A stretch of DNA of 33,378 nucleotides from Actinomycetospora sp. (GCA_029266415.1 JAQSWW010000018.1:1-33378), one strand, 5' to 3'; counted from the first letter of the stretch, positions 6,687 through 15,308 are shown. Numbers and translations are program-made. Notes: generated from the sequence alone by a model not told the origin.

Positions 6687-8806
6687 GGGTCGACCCGGAC
6701 GACGAGCAGGGCGACGTCGTCGCGGAGCCGGCCACCCTGGAAGTCGGTGACCGCCGTGAGCACGCCGTCGGCGATCTCGTCGGCGCTCGCCCCGGCGAGC
6801 GAGGCCACCAGCGCCGCGAGCCGCTCGGACCCGAACCACCCGTCGGGGCCGCGGGCCTCGGTGACGCCGTCGGTGTAGAGGAGCAAGGCGTCGCCCGGGT
6901 CGAGCCGCACGCGCACATCGTCGAGGTGGACGTCGGGATAGACCCCGACGAGCGTGCCGGGCACCTCGAGCCACTCGACGCGATCCCCCCGCAGGATCAC
7001 CGCCGGCGGGTGTCCGCCGTTGACCAGCGAGACCGCCACCCCCGCCGCGTCGACCGTCATCGCGGCGTGGGCCATGGTCGCGAAGCGGGCGCGGTTCCCG
7101 CCGCGGTGGCGCAGCATCGCGGCGTTGACCCGGCGCAGCACCTCCGCCGGGACGAGCCCGTGGCCCACCTCGGCGTGGACGGTGTGCCGGATCAGGGCGG
7201 TGAGCGCCGCCGCCTCCGGGCCCTTGCCGCAGACGTCGGCGACCGTGAGGGCCCAGCGCCCGCGCTCGGCGTCCTCGTGCACGTCGTAGAGGTCGCCCCC
7301 CACGTAGACGTCGGTGAGGTCCGGGCTCGGCGGGCGGTAGCGCCCCGCGCACGAGACGCCGGGGACGTCGGGCAGCTCGCTCGGCAGCAGCGCGGTCTGC
7401 AGGGTGCGCGCGACGAGGCGCTGCTGCTCGTAGAGCGCGGCGTTGTCGAGGGCGAGCGCGGCGGTGGCGGCGAGCTGGCCGACGAAGGTCAGGTCCTCGT
7501 CGGTGAACCGCTCCCCGGACTCGGCCTGCACCAGGGTCAACGCGCCCAGGCTGCGTCCGCGCACCACCAGCGGCACGACGATCGCCGAGCGCATCCCGAG
7601 CGCCCGGATCAGCTCCAGGTGCGTCGCGTCCCGCGCGGAGGCGACGAGGAGCTCGTCGGGCACGTCCGGCATGACGACCGGCACCCCGCTCCGCGCGACC
7701 TCGATCGCGCCGCCGGGGGCGTCCGGGTCGGGGGGATAACGCCGCTCGAGCTCATCGACGAACGCGACCTTGGCCGGATCGAGGTGGGCGACGGTGACCC
7801 GCTCCACGCGGGTGCCGCGGACGAGGTGCACCGCGGCCCAGTCGGCCACGCCCTCGACGACGAGGTCGCCGAGCTGGCGCAGCCGCTCCTCGACCGACAG
7901 CGGCGCCTCCATCAGGCTGCTCGCCTGCGCCAGGAACGTCATGCGGTCGCGCTCCCGCTCGGCGGCGGCGCGCGCCTGGTGCTCCGCGGCGTACAGGCGC
8001 GCGCGCTCGAGCGCCTGGGCGCACAGCGAGGCGACGGCCATCAGGAACTCGCGCTCGTCGGGATCGAAGGCCCGGGGCCGGCAGAAGCTGAAGACGACGG
8101 CGCCGAGGTCGCGGTCCTCGACGCGCAGTGGCAGGCAGGCGGTGGCCTCGAGGCCCTCGGAGACGCTGATCGGGGCCATCTCCGGGTAGCGCGCGTGCCA
8201 CTGGACGGCGTCCTCGAGCCACACCGGCTCGCCGGTGAGGACGGCGTCCGACATCGGACGTCCGCGGTGCAGCGTCACCTGGGTGAACCGTTGCAGCGTG
8301 GTGCCGCGCAGTCCGTGGTCGTGCAGGGCCGTCAGCACCTCCGCGCCGTCCTCGCGGCTGTAGGCCGCGCACGCGTCGGCGCCGATCAGCTCGGCGGCCG
8401 TCGTGGCCGTCAGCCGGCCGATGTCCGCGGGCGTCAGGGCCCGGCTGAGCTGTTCGGTCAGTCGCTGGAAGCCGGCGGCCCGGGCGGCCCCGTCATCGAG
8501 CGCGTCGGGTTCGAGATGCAGGAGCACGCCGTCGCCGACCGGCGTGACGTGCAGGCATCCGGACACCCCGGGAGCGGGCAGGGCGAGGCCGGGCACGGCG
8601 GTCGGCTCCCCGGTGCGACGGACCGTGTCGAGGGCCTCGAGCAGCTTGCCGGGCGGGATCGATTCGCGCAGCGGACGACCGTCGCTCCCGGCGCCCAGGA
8701 GCGCCGCGCCACGCATGCTGAGCGCCTCGACGACGTGGTCGGCGCCGAAAGTGACCGCGAGCACACCAGGAACTACGTGGAGTAGCTCCTCGGCGCCGAT
8801 GTGCAC
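6683..8806 (-). CDS. PAS/GAF/GAF-SpoIIE serine phosphatase
   Basis: A 707-residue PP2C-type phosphatase that would dephosphorylate the STAS antagonist encoded next. In order: a PAS-like region (about 1-100), a GAF domain (about 115-265), a helical linker rich in Ala/Glu/Arg, a second GAF (about 295-450), and SpoIIE (about 470-705). SpoIIE motifs are clear: VGGDLYDV and VADVCGKGPEAA for metal binding, VNGGHPP, LLYTDGVTEAR and a final DDVALLVV. No membrane segment is present, so the signal is cytoplasmic. I chose the GTG at 8806, which has no ribosome-binding site but fits a leaderless transcript; GTG 8824 is the alternative. The track ORF beyond this antisenses the repeat region and is not real. 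Confidence 0.88.
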   Translation of the reverse strand: MHIGAEELLHVVPGVLAVTFGADHVVEALSMRGAALLGAGSDGRPLRESIPPGKLLEALDTVRRTGEPTAVPGLALPAPGVSGCLHVTPVGDGVLLHLEPDALDDGAARAAGFQRLTEQLSRALTPADIGRLTATTAAELIGADACAAYSREDGAEVLTALHDHGLRGTTLQRFTQVTLHRGRPMSDAVLTGEPVWLEDAVQWHARYPEMAPISVSEGLEATACLPLRVEDRDLGAVVFSFCRPRAFDPDEREFLMAVASLCAQALERARLYAAEHQARAAAERERDRMTFLAQASSLMEAPLSVEERLRQLGDLVVEGVADWAAVHLVRGTRVERVTVAHLDPAKVAFVDELERRYPPDPDAPGGAIEVARSGVPVVMPDVPDELLVASARDATHLELIRALGMRSAIVVPLVVRGRSLGALTLVQAESGERFTDEDLTFVGQLAATAALALDNAALYEQQRLVARTLQTALLPSELPDVPGVSCAGRYRPPSPDLTDVYVGGDLYDVHEDAERGRWALTVADVCGKGPEAAALTALIRHTVHAEVGHGLVPAEVLRRVNAAMLRHRGGNRARFATMAHAAMTVDAAGVAVSLVNGGHPPAVILRGDRVEWLEVPGTLVGVYPDVHLDDVRVRLDPGDALLLYTDGVTEARGPDGWFGSERLAALVASLAGASADEIADGVLTAVTDFQGGRLRDDVALLVVRVDP

Positions 8807-8819
8807 TCGATGGAGTCTA
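8806..8819 (-). promoter_or_regulatory. Possible leaderless -10 box
   Basis: On the minus strand TAGACT (8814-8819) is followed by 7 bases and then the GTG of the phosphatase gene. The TAnnnT box at this distance would make the GTG the first transcribed base, a common arrangement in actinobacteria. No -35 match is evident. Confidence 0.4.
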
Positions 8820-8882
8820 GGCACCTCGGTCAGCTGCGCGCACGGGGCCGCTCGGTGACGGGACGTGACCGGAGGTGCCGTC

Positions 8883-10439
8883 CTAGTCCGAGTCAGAGCC
8901 GGAGCTCGACCCCGAGTCAGAGCTCGAGCCCGAGCCGGAGCTCGACCCCGAGTCAGAGCCCGAGCCCGATCCGGAGCCCGAGCCCGAGCCCGAGCCCGAT
9001 CCGGAGCCCGAGCCCGATCCCGAGCCCGAGTCCGAATCCGATCTCGAGTCAGAGCCCGAGTCCGAGTCCGAGTCCGAGCCCGACTCCGACCTCGAATCCG
9101 ACCTCGACTCCGAGTCCGACCTCGACTCCGACCTCGACTCCGACTCACGCGTCTCGCGCCTCGGTGACGCGTCGTCCTCCGAGCTGTCGTCCTCCGCGTC
9201 GTCGCGGCCGGAGCCCTGCTCCTCCGACGCCTGCTCCTCGGACGCCTCGTCCTGCGACGCGTCGTCCTGCGACTCGTCGCGGTCGGACGACTCCGCCGAC
9301 TCCTCGCGGTCGGACGACTCCGCCGACTCCTCGCGGTCAGAGGACTCGGAGGACTCGGAGGACTCGGAGGACTCGGAGGACTCGGAGGACTCCTCGCGGT
9401 CGGAGGACTCGGAGGACCCGCGAGCGGGCGCCTCGCGGTCCTCGGCGTCCTCGTGCTGCACGTCGTCGCTCTCCGCGCCGTGGACGTGGTCGACACGCCA
9501 CTCGCGGAACTGCACCGCGGTCGGGGCCGCGATGGTGCGGTCGCGGTGCAGGCCGGCCTTGAGGTAGCTCTGCTGCCCGGGGTAGAGCGTCCCGCCCGGC
9601 GGGCGGTCGTCGTCGACGACGGGCTCCCCGTCACGCCAGACGCTGACACCGGCCTTCGCGGGGTCGGCGGAGAAGAGCACCCGGACGTCCAGTCGAGCCC
9701 AGTCCTCGGTCGGCGCCGGCCCGAGCAGGCGGGTGAAGGTGCGCGGGCCCGAGGGGTGCCCACCCCCGCCGTGCAGGACGAGCTGGCCGTCGTAGACACG
9801 CAGGTCGAGCGGCGCAGGCCCCGGGCTGTCGTTCTCCCACCGGGCGATGACCTGGTCGCCCGGCGCGCTCGTGGGGAAGTCGCGGTCGAGCCGCACCGAG
9901 AAGGTCACCTCGTGCTCGTCGCCCTCGCGGATCACGGGCAGGTCGGGCTCGAGCTCGCTGCGCTGGCCCCGGCCGGTCAGCACGAACGACACCTCGCCGT
10001 CGTCCAGCTGGGGCGGCAGGGCCCCGACCGTGTTCCACGGCGTCGGCAGGAACGCCCCCGGTCCGTCGGCACACCACACCGTCCGCGCCGGAGGCTGCGA
10101 GACCGGTTCCGGGAGGGCCTCGGCGACGGGCGCCGCGACGGGCTGGACCGGCTCCGGGTCCCGTGGAGGCGGCACGGACAGCACCGGTGCTCCGGAGCGG
10201 GCGTCGGGCGGCTCGAGCATCCCGCCGGGAAGGGGCGCCGGGCGTTCGGACGAGGAGTCCTGGGACCACGGACCCGTCGTACCGATGATCGCGGCGCCGC
10301 CCGCGAGCGCGCCGGCGGCCACCACGGAGACGACGCGCGCACGCGTCACGCCGGGGGGCGGACGGTGCGACGTGACCGTCGTGGCGTCCGCGGGGAGTGG
10401 CGGGCGGATGCCGGATCCCGAGTCGCGATGGCGTCCCAT
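8883..10439 (-). CDS. Secreted heparin-lyase-like protein with Ser/Asp tail
   Basis: A 518-residue exported protein. A hydrophobic segment near residues 37-55 ([18 protein letters not shown]) after a basic stretch looks like a signal peptide or anchor. After a Pro-rich linker, residues about 115-320 resemble the heparin lyase I / polysaccharide lyase jelly-roll: [23 protein letters not shown], then YLKAGLHRD and a terminal FREWRVDHV. Catalytic residues cannot be assigned. From about residue 335 the protein is almost only Ser, Asp, Glu, Gly and Arg. I prefer the ATG at 10439 (weak GCGAG upstream) to the track start at 10487. It probably acts on polysaccharide outside the cell or tethers to the envelope. 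Confidence 0.75.
   Translation of the reverse strand: MGRHRDSGSGIRPPLPADATTVTSHRPPPGVTRARVVSVVAAGALAGGAAIIGTTGPWSQDSSSERPAPLPGGMLEPPDARSGAPVLSVPPPRDPEPVQPVAAPVAEALPEPVSQPPARTVWCADGPGAFLPTPWNTVGALPPQLDDGEVSFVLTGRGQRSELEPDLPVIREGDEHEVTFSVRLDRDFPTSAPGDQVIARWENDSPGPAPLDLRVYDGQLVLHGGGGHPSGPRTFTRLLGPAPTEDWARLDVRVLFSADPAKAGVSVWRDGEPVVDDDRPPGGTLYPGQQSYLKAGLHRDRTIAAPTAVQFREWRVDHVHGAESDDVQHEDAEDREAPARGSSESSDREESSESSESSESSESSESSDREESAESSDREESAESSDRDESQDDASQDEASEEQASEEQGSGRDDAEDDSSEDDASPRRETRESESRSESRSDSESRSDSRSESGSDSDSDSGSDSRSDSDSGSGSGSGSGSGSGSGSGSGSGSGSDSGSSSGSGSSSDSGSSSGSDSD
8886..9420 (-). repeat. Serine-acid low-complexity coding repeat
   Basis: Tandem short repeats inside the lyase-like gene. The upstream part encodes repeated ESS, EES and SDRE units, including a 9-base unit repeated about five times near 9341-9390 and a duplicated block near 9280-9340. 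The downstream part encodes alternating Ser-Gly and Ser-Asp pairs with Arg interruptions. The repeat type changes along the tract, which suggests several rounds of slippage. Confidence 0.85.
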
Positions 10440-10618
10440 GACCAGCTCGCCGGCCTCCCGTCTCTGCGTCGGTGTCCCTGGAGTCATTGCCGGTGGTGCG
10501 CCACGGAAACGCCCCGGCGCTCAGCTTGGTGCCGACGAGCCACCGGGTTGCGACATCTGCGCCCGACGGCGGTCATCGCCCGGCCCATGGGCGGCGCGGA
10601 GAAGTTCTTCCGGGGCGA

Positions 10619-10646
10619 TGTCGATCCGCGTCCCTCGCCGTTCGAC
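10619..10646 (+). promoter_or_regulatory. Candidate ECF42-type promoter
   Basis: TGTCGA (10619-10624) and CGAC (10643-10646) are 18 bases apart, about 50 bases before the DGPF-family start. As I recall, the ECF42 sigma group of Streptomyces uses a TGTCGA -35 with a CGA/TC-type -10, so this fits autoregulation of the pair below. The remaining intergenic sequence (10440-10698) shows nothing else I can name. Confidence 0.5.
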
Positions 10647-10698
10647 CTGGGGTGAGAGGGTCCGGGACGAGGGCCCTGACGAGGCAGGGGAGAGACCG

Positions 10699-11118
10699 AT
10701 GAAGTACATGCTGATCATGCGGGCCACCGACGAGGGCTGGGCGTCGGTGGAGAACGTCGACATGGACGAGATGCTCGAGCTGATGGGCCGGTTCCAGGAG
10801 GAGATGATCCAGGCCGGCGTGCTGCTCGCGGCCGAGGGCTTCGAGGACCCGGCCGAGACCGTGGTCGTCGACCACGGCTCGGAGCCGCCCGTCGTCACCG
10901 ACGGCCCGTACGGCGAGACCCACGAGCTCTTCGGCGGGTTCTTCATGCTGAACGTCGCCTCCAAGGAGGAGGCCGTCGAGTGGGCCAAGCGGGCACCGGG
11001 TACGGGCCCGGGCTTCAAGACCGAGATCCGGCGCGTCTCCTCGATCGACGAGTTCCCGCAGGACAACCCGTGGATCCAGAAGGAGCGGGCGTGGCGCGAG
11101 GCCACCGGCCAGCTGTAG
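10699..11118 (+). CDS. YCII/DGPF-domain protein
   Basis: A 139-residue protein of the YCII-related DGPF family. It begins with the typical MKYMLIMRA strand and contains TDGPYGET, the variant of the DGPF motif, near residue 73, followed by LFGGFFMLNV. These are small dimeric ferredoxin-like proteins of uncertain chemistry. In actinobacteria they very often precede an ECF42 sigma factor gene, exactly as here with only 3 bases between stop and start. GGGGAGAG lies about 6 bases before the ATG. It is thought to work with, or be regulated by, the sigma factor. The longer track ORF includes upstream non-coding sequence. Confidence 0.9.
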   Translation: MKYMLIMRATDEGWASVENVDMDEMLELMGRFQEEMIQAGVLLAAEGFEDPAETVVVDHGSEPPVVTDGPYGETHELFGGFFMLNVASKEEAVEWAKRAPGTGPGFKTEIRRVSSIDEFPQDNPWIQKERAWREATGQL

Positions 11119-11121
11119 CCC

Positions 11122-12396
11122 ATGGGTGACGCCACGGGCCGTGACGCCGTCGCCGCCGTCTGGCGGATCGAGTCCGCGCGCATCGTCGGCGCGCTCGCGC
11201 GCTACACCGGCGACTTCGCGCTGGCCGAGGACCTCGCCCAGGAGGCGCTGGCCGAGGCCCTCGTGAGCTGGCCCCGCGACGGCGTGCCCCGACAGCCGGC
11301 GGGCTGGCTGCTCACCACGGGACGCCGCCGGGCGGTCGACGCGTTCCGCCGGCGCTCCGCCCTCGACGAGCGGTACGCCGCCCTCGCCCGCGACCTGGGC
11401 GAGGGCGGCGCCCTGTCGCGCGGCGGCCATCCCCGGGAGGAGGACGACGTACTCTGGGACCCGGACCAGATCGACGACGACGTCCTCGCGCTGATCTTCA
11501 CCTCGTGCCACCCGGTGCTCTCGCGCGAGGCGCGGGTGGCACTGACGCTGCGGGTGGTCGGCGGTCTGACCAGCGACGAGATCGCCCGTGCGTTCCTCGT
11601 CCCCACCGCCACCGTCCAGGCGCGGATCACGCGGGCGAAGAAGACGCTCGCCGCGGCCCGGGTGCCGTTCGCGGTGCCACCCGCCGCCGAGCGGGCCGAG
11701 CGCCTCGGCACCGTGCTCAGCGTCGTCTACCTCGTCTTCACCGAGGGCTCGTCGGCCACCACGGGCGACCGGCTCTTGCGCCTCGACCTCGCGGGCGAGG
11801 CGCAGCGGCTCGCGCGGGTGCTGGCCCGCCTCGTGCCGGACGACCCCGAGGTGCACTCCCTGCTCGCGCTGCTCGAGCTCACCGCGGCCCGTTTCCCCGC
11901 CCGCACGGGGGCCGATGGCGAGCCGGTCCTGCTCGAGCACCAGGACCGGCGTCGCTGGGACCGCTCGGCCGTGGAACGGGGACGGGCGGCGCTCGCCCGC
12001 GCCGAGCGGGCCGGCCGGGGCCTGGGCTACTACGGGCTGCAGGCGGCGATCGCCGAGTGCCACGCCGTCGCGCCCTCGGTGGAGGCGACCGACTGGGCCC
12101 GCATCGTCCTGCTCTACGAGGCCCTCGGGCGGCTCGCGCCGTCGCCCGTGGTCGACCTCAACCGGGCGGTGGCCGTGTCGATGGCGCACGGCCCGGCGGT
12201 CGCGCTGTCGATCGTCGACGAGCTGGCGGGCACCGCGGCGCTGGCGGGCTCGCACCTGCTGCCCAGCGTCCGCGGCGAGCTCCTCGCCCGTCTGGGACGC
12301 CCCGACGAGGCGCGCGAGGAGTTCGCGCTCGCCGTCGCCCGCTGCGGCAACGAGCGCGAACGGGGGCTCCTCGCACGCAAGATCGACGCGCTGTGA
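11122..12396 (+). CDS. ECF42-type RNA polymerase sigma factor
   Basis: A 424-residue sigma factor much longer than a standard ECF protein. Sigma region 2 lies at about 10-85 (DFALAEDLAQEALAEAL, then PAGWLLTTGRRRAVDAFRRR). Region 4 lies at about 130-180 ([21 protein letters not shown], ending in RAKKTL). The C-terminal 230 residues form the helical DUF6596/TPR-like extension typical of ECF42 ([19 protein letters not shown], then repeated helices). No anti-sigma gene is adjacent, consistent with ECF42, where the extension itself is required for activity. It forms an operon with the DGPF gene and converges on the DUF2236 gene with a 3-base gap. Confidence 0.92.
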   Translation: MGDATGRDAVAAVWRIESARIVGALARYTGDFALAEDLAQEALAEALVSWPRDGVPRQPAGWLLTTGRRRAVDAFRRRSALDERYAALARDLGEGGALSRGGHPREEDDVLWDPDQIDDDVLALIFTSCHPVLSREARVALTLRVVGGLTSDEIARAFLVPTATVQARITRAKKTLAAARVPFAVPPAAERAERLGTVLSVVYLVFTEGSSATTGDRLLRLDLAGEAQRLARVLARLVPDDPEVHSLLALLELTAARFPARTGADGEPVLLEHQDRRRWDRSAVERGRAALARAERAGRGLGYYGLQAAIAECHAVAPSVEATDWARIVLLYEALGRLAPSPVVDLNRAVAVSMAHGPAVALSIVDELAGTAALAGSHLLPSVRGELLARLGRPDEAREEFALAVARCGNERERGLLARKIDAL

Positions 12397-12399
12397 GCG

Positions 12400-13440
12400 T
12401 CAGGCGAAGTCGAGCAGCGGCTCGCGGTGGGCGGGCGGGTAGGGCGCCGGACCCTGCCGGCGGGCCCGGGCCTCGAGCAGCGCCTCGTACTGCTCGCGCG
12501 GCGTCGGCCCGTGGGCGGCGTAGGCCTCGGCGGGGGTGGCCACGACGGGCAGCACGGGCGGCGTGCCGCGCAGCACCGGCTCGATCACCGGCACCGTCCG
12601 CGGCGACGCGGCGCGGAGCACGGCCAGCTGCACGGTGGTGCTGGCCGCGACCAGGCGGATCACCGGCCGGGTGATCGCCACGGCGAGGGCGTCGACGACC
12701 TTCGGCTGGGGCGTGCCGCCGAGGCGGCGCATCCACCGGGGCAGGGTCGCGACCACCGCGCGCCGCGTCACGGCGGTGAACAGCCGGCGCACCGGCGACG
12801 GCAGCTCGGGCGGCAGCACGATCGCCTCGGCGTCGAGCAGGAAGTCCATCATCCGCTGCGCGTTCTCGGACGCGATGAGGCGCGGGCGGTAGGACTCGAA
12901 GTAGGCCCGGATGCCCTCCCGGGTGCGGGGCACGTCGGCGGGGTCGATCGTCTGGAACTCCGCGGCCCGCGCGCACTCCTCCCAGTACTGCGCCTCGTCG
13001 GCGGGGGAGAGCTTGCCCGGCCCGAACACCTCGTAGGTGTAGAGGATCGAGTGCCACGCGGTGAGGTGGATCCACAGCTGCGAGTCGGGGTCGTTGGCGT
13101 CGTACTGGCGCCCGGTCACCGGGTCGGTGCCCACGGCCCGCGCATGGATCTTCATCAGCGTGTCCGCGGCGGCCAGCACCGACGCGGTGTCACCGAACTT
13201 GATCGTCGCGAAGTACTGCATCGTGCGGTCGTAGCGCAGCCGCGGCCGCGCGACGACCTGCCCGGACTGCTCGACCGAGGCCAGCAGGAACGGATCGAGC
13301 TCCTCGACCACGACGGCGCGCAGGAAGCCCAGCGCGAGCGAGGTCGGGTACGACCACACCTTCCAGGTCACCGATTCGGGCCCGAAGAACCCGTAGTCGG
13401 CGTGCTGCGCGTCCTTGCGCATCGACCGCACGACACCCAT
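12400..13440 (-). CDS. MpaB-type oxygenase, DUF2236
   Basis: A 346-residue protein of the DUF2236 / MpaB family, whose characterised relatives are haem-b oxygenases such as latex clearing protein and mycophenolic acid pathway MpaB. Features include SVTWKVWSYPTSLALGFLRA near residue 25, RYDRTMQYFATIKFGD near 70, and the family's LWIHLTAWHSIL segment near residue 123, with a conserved His a likely haem ligand. I chose the ATG at 13440, with GGGAG 6 bases upstream, over the track start at 13464. The substrate is unknown. Tandem palindromes just upstream suggest tight repression, though no TetR gene is adjacent. Confidence 0.85.
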   Translation of the reverse strand: MGVVRSMRKDAQHADYGFFGPESVTWKVWSYPTSLALGFLRAVVVEELDPFLLASVEQSGQVVARPRLRYDRTMQYFATIKFGDTASVLAAADTLMKIHARAVGTDPVTGRQYDANDPDSQLWIHLTAWHSILYTYEVFGPGKLSPADEAQYWEECARAAEFQTIDPADVPRTREGIRAYFESYRPRLIASENAQRMMDFLLDAEAIVLPPELPSPVRRLFTAVTRRAVVATLPRWMRRLGGTPQPKVVDALAVAITRPVIRLVAASTTVQLAVLRAASPRTVPVIEPVLRGTPPVLPVVATPAEAYAAHGPTPREQYEALLEARARRQGPAPYPPAHREPLLDFA

Positions 13441-13473
13441 GCGGAGCTCCCTTCCGGTCAGCAATGAACGGAA

Positions 13474-13502
13474 GGTAACAGTTACCGCCGGTATGGGATA
13501 CC
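13474..13502. promoter_or_regulatory. Tandem GGTA...TACC palindromes before DUF2236 gene
   Basis: Two perfect 13-base palindromes, GGTAACAGTTACC (13474-13486) and GGTATGGGATACC (13490-13502), are 16 bases apart centre to centre. They lie 34-62 bases before the oxygenase start. They share GGTA-N5-TACC with A/T at the next inner pair. Form and position match TetR-type operators. Confidence 0.6.
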
Positions 13503-13555
13503 TCGTGTCCGGCCAACTCCGGCGGAACCACCGCGTCGGGTGATCCGCGCCCGGC

Positions 13556-13897
13556 TCAGGCCGGCCGGCGCGGCTCCCCGGAGTCGCGCTCGCGCACGGC
13601 GATCGGCGCCCCGGCGAGGTCCTCGTCGTTGCAGAGGATCGTCAGGTCGAAGTACGGCGAGCCCTGGGTCTCGTCGTGGTCGAGGTGCACCGCGATGACG
13701 TCGGGCGCCTCGCCGAGCCACTGCTCGACCTGGCGCAACCAGCTCGCCGCGCGCTCGAGGGCGCTCGGGAGGTCGTCGTCGAGGAACTGGACCGGACGAT
13801 AGGGGACGCCGAGGATCTGGTCCTTCCCGCCGGGGCGGGGCAGGGACTGGGCGACGCCGAGGTCGTCGAGCTGCAGGGGGGTCACGCGCTCACTCAC
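13556..13897 (-). CDS. Hypothetical protein
   Basis: A 113-residue protein of unknown function. It is acidic, with no membrane segment. A helix SALERAASWLRQVEQWL is followed by two probable strands, DVIAVHLDHD and FDLTILCND, suggesting a small alpha/beta fold. The GTG start at 13897 is chosen because the long track ORF upstream is a shadow of the LysE gene; GGAAG lies about 10 bases before. It follows the LysE gene on the same strand with a 110-bp gap. Confidence 0.6.
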   Translation of the reverse strand: MSERVTPLQLDDLGVAQSLPRPGGKDQILGVPYRPVQFLDDDLPSALERAASWLRQVEQWLGEAPDVIAVHLDHDETQGSPYFDLTILCNDEDLAGAPIAVRERDSGEPRRPA

Positions 13898-14007
13898 GCC
13901 CGTGAGCTTCCAACCACCGGTTCCGGTGCCGCAAGCGGACCCGCCGCCGACTCCGCCAGCGCCGTCCCCGGCGCGGTGAGCCGCCGGTGGCGGGGGACGT
14001 GCGGCGT

Positions 14008-14646
14008 CTACCCGCTCGCCCGGGAGGTCGTCGCCAGCCCGACGCCGAGGCCGACCATCGTCACGCCACCGGCCCCGCCGAGGGCAGCGAGGCGGCGCGG
14101 CGAGCGGGCGAACCAGGCGCGCGCCGTGCCCGCCGACAGGGCCCAGACGCTGTCGAGCACCAGGCCGATCGTCACCACGACCAGGCCGAGCACGAGGATC
14201 TGCGTGCCGATCGCCCCCGCCGGGTCGGCGAACTGCGGCAGGAACGCGACGAAGAACAGCGCGCTCTTCGGGTTGAGCAGCCCGACGACGACGCCGTCGA
14301 CCACGCAGCGCCGCCAGCCAGGCAGGCTCGCGGGGTCGGGCGCGGCCACGGCCGTCGCGGTCCGGTGGCGGTGGCGGATCGCGGTCACGCCCAGCACGAC
14401 GAGGTAGGCCGCGCCGGCGAACTTGACGACGGTGAACGCGACGGCCGAGCGCTCGAGCACCGCGCCGAGCCCGGCGGCGACGGCGAGCACCTGCAGCGCG
14501 ACGCCGGCGGTGTTGCCGATGACCGAGCACAGGGCGCGCCGCCGGCCCGCGGCGAGGGCGCGCCCGATCGCGAAGACGACGCTGGGCCCGGGGACCGCGA
14601 TGAACACGACCGCGGCGACGAAGAACGCGAGGAGACGCTCGGACAC
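14008..14646 (-). CDS. LysE/RhtB family amino-acid exporter
   Basis: A 212-residue membrane protein with six hydrophobic segments, typical of the LysE/RhtB family that exports amino acids or derivatives. The family N-terminus FIAVPGPSVVFAIGRALAAG (residues about 15-34) and LLNPKSALFFVAFLPQF (about 125) are clear. The GTG start at 14646 has no good ribosome-binding site, but the hydrophobic N-terminus begins immediately and the track ORF upstream reads through the methyltransferase. Substrate cannot be predicted. It follows the methyltransferase gene by 44 bases and may share its transcript. Confidence 0.88.
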   Translation of the reverse strand: MSERLLAFFVAAVVFIAVPGPSVVFAIGRALAAGRRRALCSVIGNTAGVALQVLAVAAGLGAVLERSAVAFTVVKFAGAAYLVVLGVTAIRHRHRTATAVAAPDPASLPGWRRCVVDGVVVGLLNPKSALFFVAFLPQFADPAGAIGTQILVLGLVVVTIGLVLDSVWALSAGTARAWFARSPRRLAALGGAGGVTMVGLGVGLATTSRASG

Positions 14647-14690
14647 GCCGGTGAGCGTCGGACACCGGGGCGGTCCGCGTCGAGCGAGTT

Positions 14691-15308
14691 CTACGCCGAC
14701 GGCCGCGCCGCGAGGAGGAACGCCGCCGGGGCACGCTCGTCGGGGTCGGCGGCCCGCTCGACCCGGACCTCGACGTGCAGCCCGGCGTCGGCGAGCAGCG
14801 CGGCCACGTGCTCGGGACGGCGGCGCAGGAAGTCCAGCCCGAGGGTGTGCCCGAACGCCGCCGCGAGGTGGAAGGGCACGTCGCCCACCGAGAACCCCAG
14901 CAGCAGCCGGCCGCCCGGGGCCAGCGCGTCCGCGAACCCCGCGAACACGCCCGGGAGCTCGTCGTCGGGCGTGTGCACCGTCGAGTACCAGGAGACGAGC
15001 CCGCCGAGGCCCCGCGGGAGCTCGGTCATCGACCCGACCGAGAACGCGATCCCCGGGTACCGGCGGCACGCCTCGGTCACCATCGCGGGGCTGAGGTCGA
15101 GCCCGGAGACCGCGAGGCCGAGGTCGCGCAGGCATGCCGTCACGTGCCCCGGCCCGCACCCGACGTCGAGCACCGGGCCCTCGACGCGCGCGGCGAAGGC
15201 GGCGAGCACCGCGCGGTCGAGCGGGCGGCGCCCGTCGGGCTCGCCGGCGGTCATGTCGGCGTAGGGCGCGGCCACCGCGTCGTAGGCGGCGCGGACCGGA
15301 TCGGTCAT
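14691..15308 (-). CDS. Class I SAM-dependent methyltransferase
   Basis: A 205-residue Rossmann-fold methyltransferase. Motif I VLDVGCGPGHVTACL (about residue 46) binds S-adenosylmethionine; an acidic residue in GLDLSPAMV ends strand 2. Later segments ALAPGGRLLLGFSVGD and the final strands complete the fold. The N-terminal DAVAAPYADM is usual for the type-11 group acting on small molecules. The substrate is unknown. Its start lies about 50 bases from the beginning of a TetR-like remnant on the other strand, so its upstream region has probably been rearranged. Confidence 0.88.
   Translation of the reverse strand: MTDPVRAAYDAVAAPYADMTAGEPDGRRPLDRAVLAAFAARVEGPVLDVGCGPGHVTACLRDLGLAVSGLDLSPAMVTEACRRYPGIAFSVGSMTELPRGLGGLVSWYSTVHTPDDELPGVFAGFADALAPGGRLLLGFSVGDVPFHLAAAFGHTLGLDFLRRRPEHVAALLADAGLHVEVRVERAADPDERAPAAFLLAARPSA

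Noticed and set aside
6548-8785. Plus-strand 745-residue ORF
   Set aside because: It is Arg/Gly/His-rich without domains and lies wholly opposite the well-supported partner-switching operon.
8886-9420. CRISPR-like array
   Set aside because: The units are 6-9 bases, contiguous and in frame, without spacers.
8801-9562. Plus-strand ORFs rich in Ser-Pro or Arg-Ala across the repeat
   Set aside because: They are other-frame readings of the low-complexity tail; the minus-strand frame continues a real domain.
8825-9799. N-terminal extension of the phosphatase ORF to 1038 residues
   Set aside because: The extra part is antisense-frame repeat sequence (Arg/Thr-rich) inside the lyase-like gene; the PAS-like region begins near 8806.
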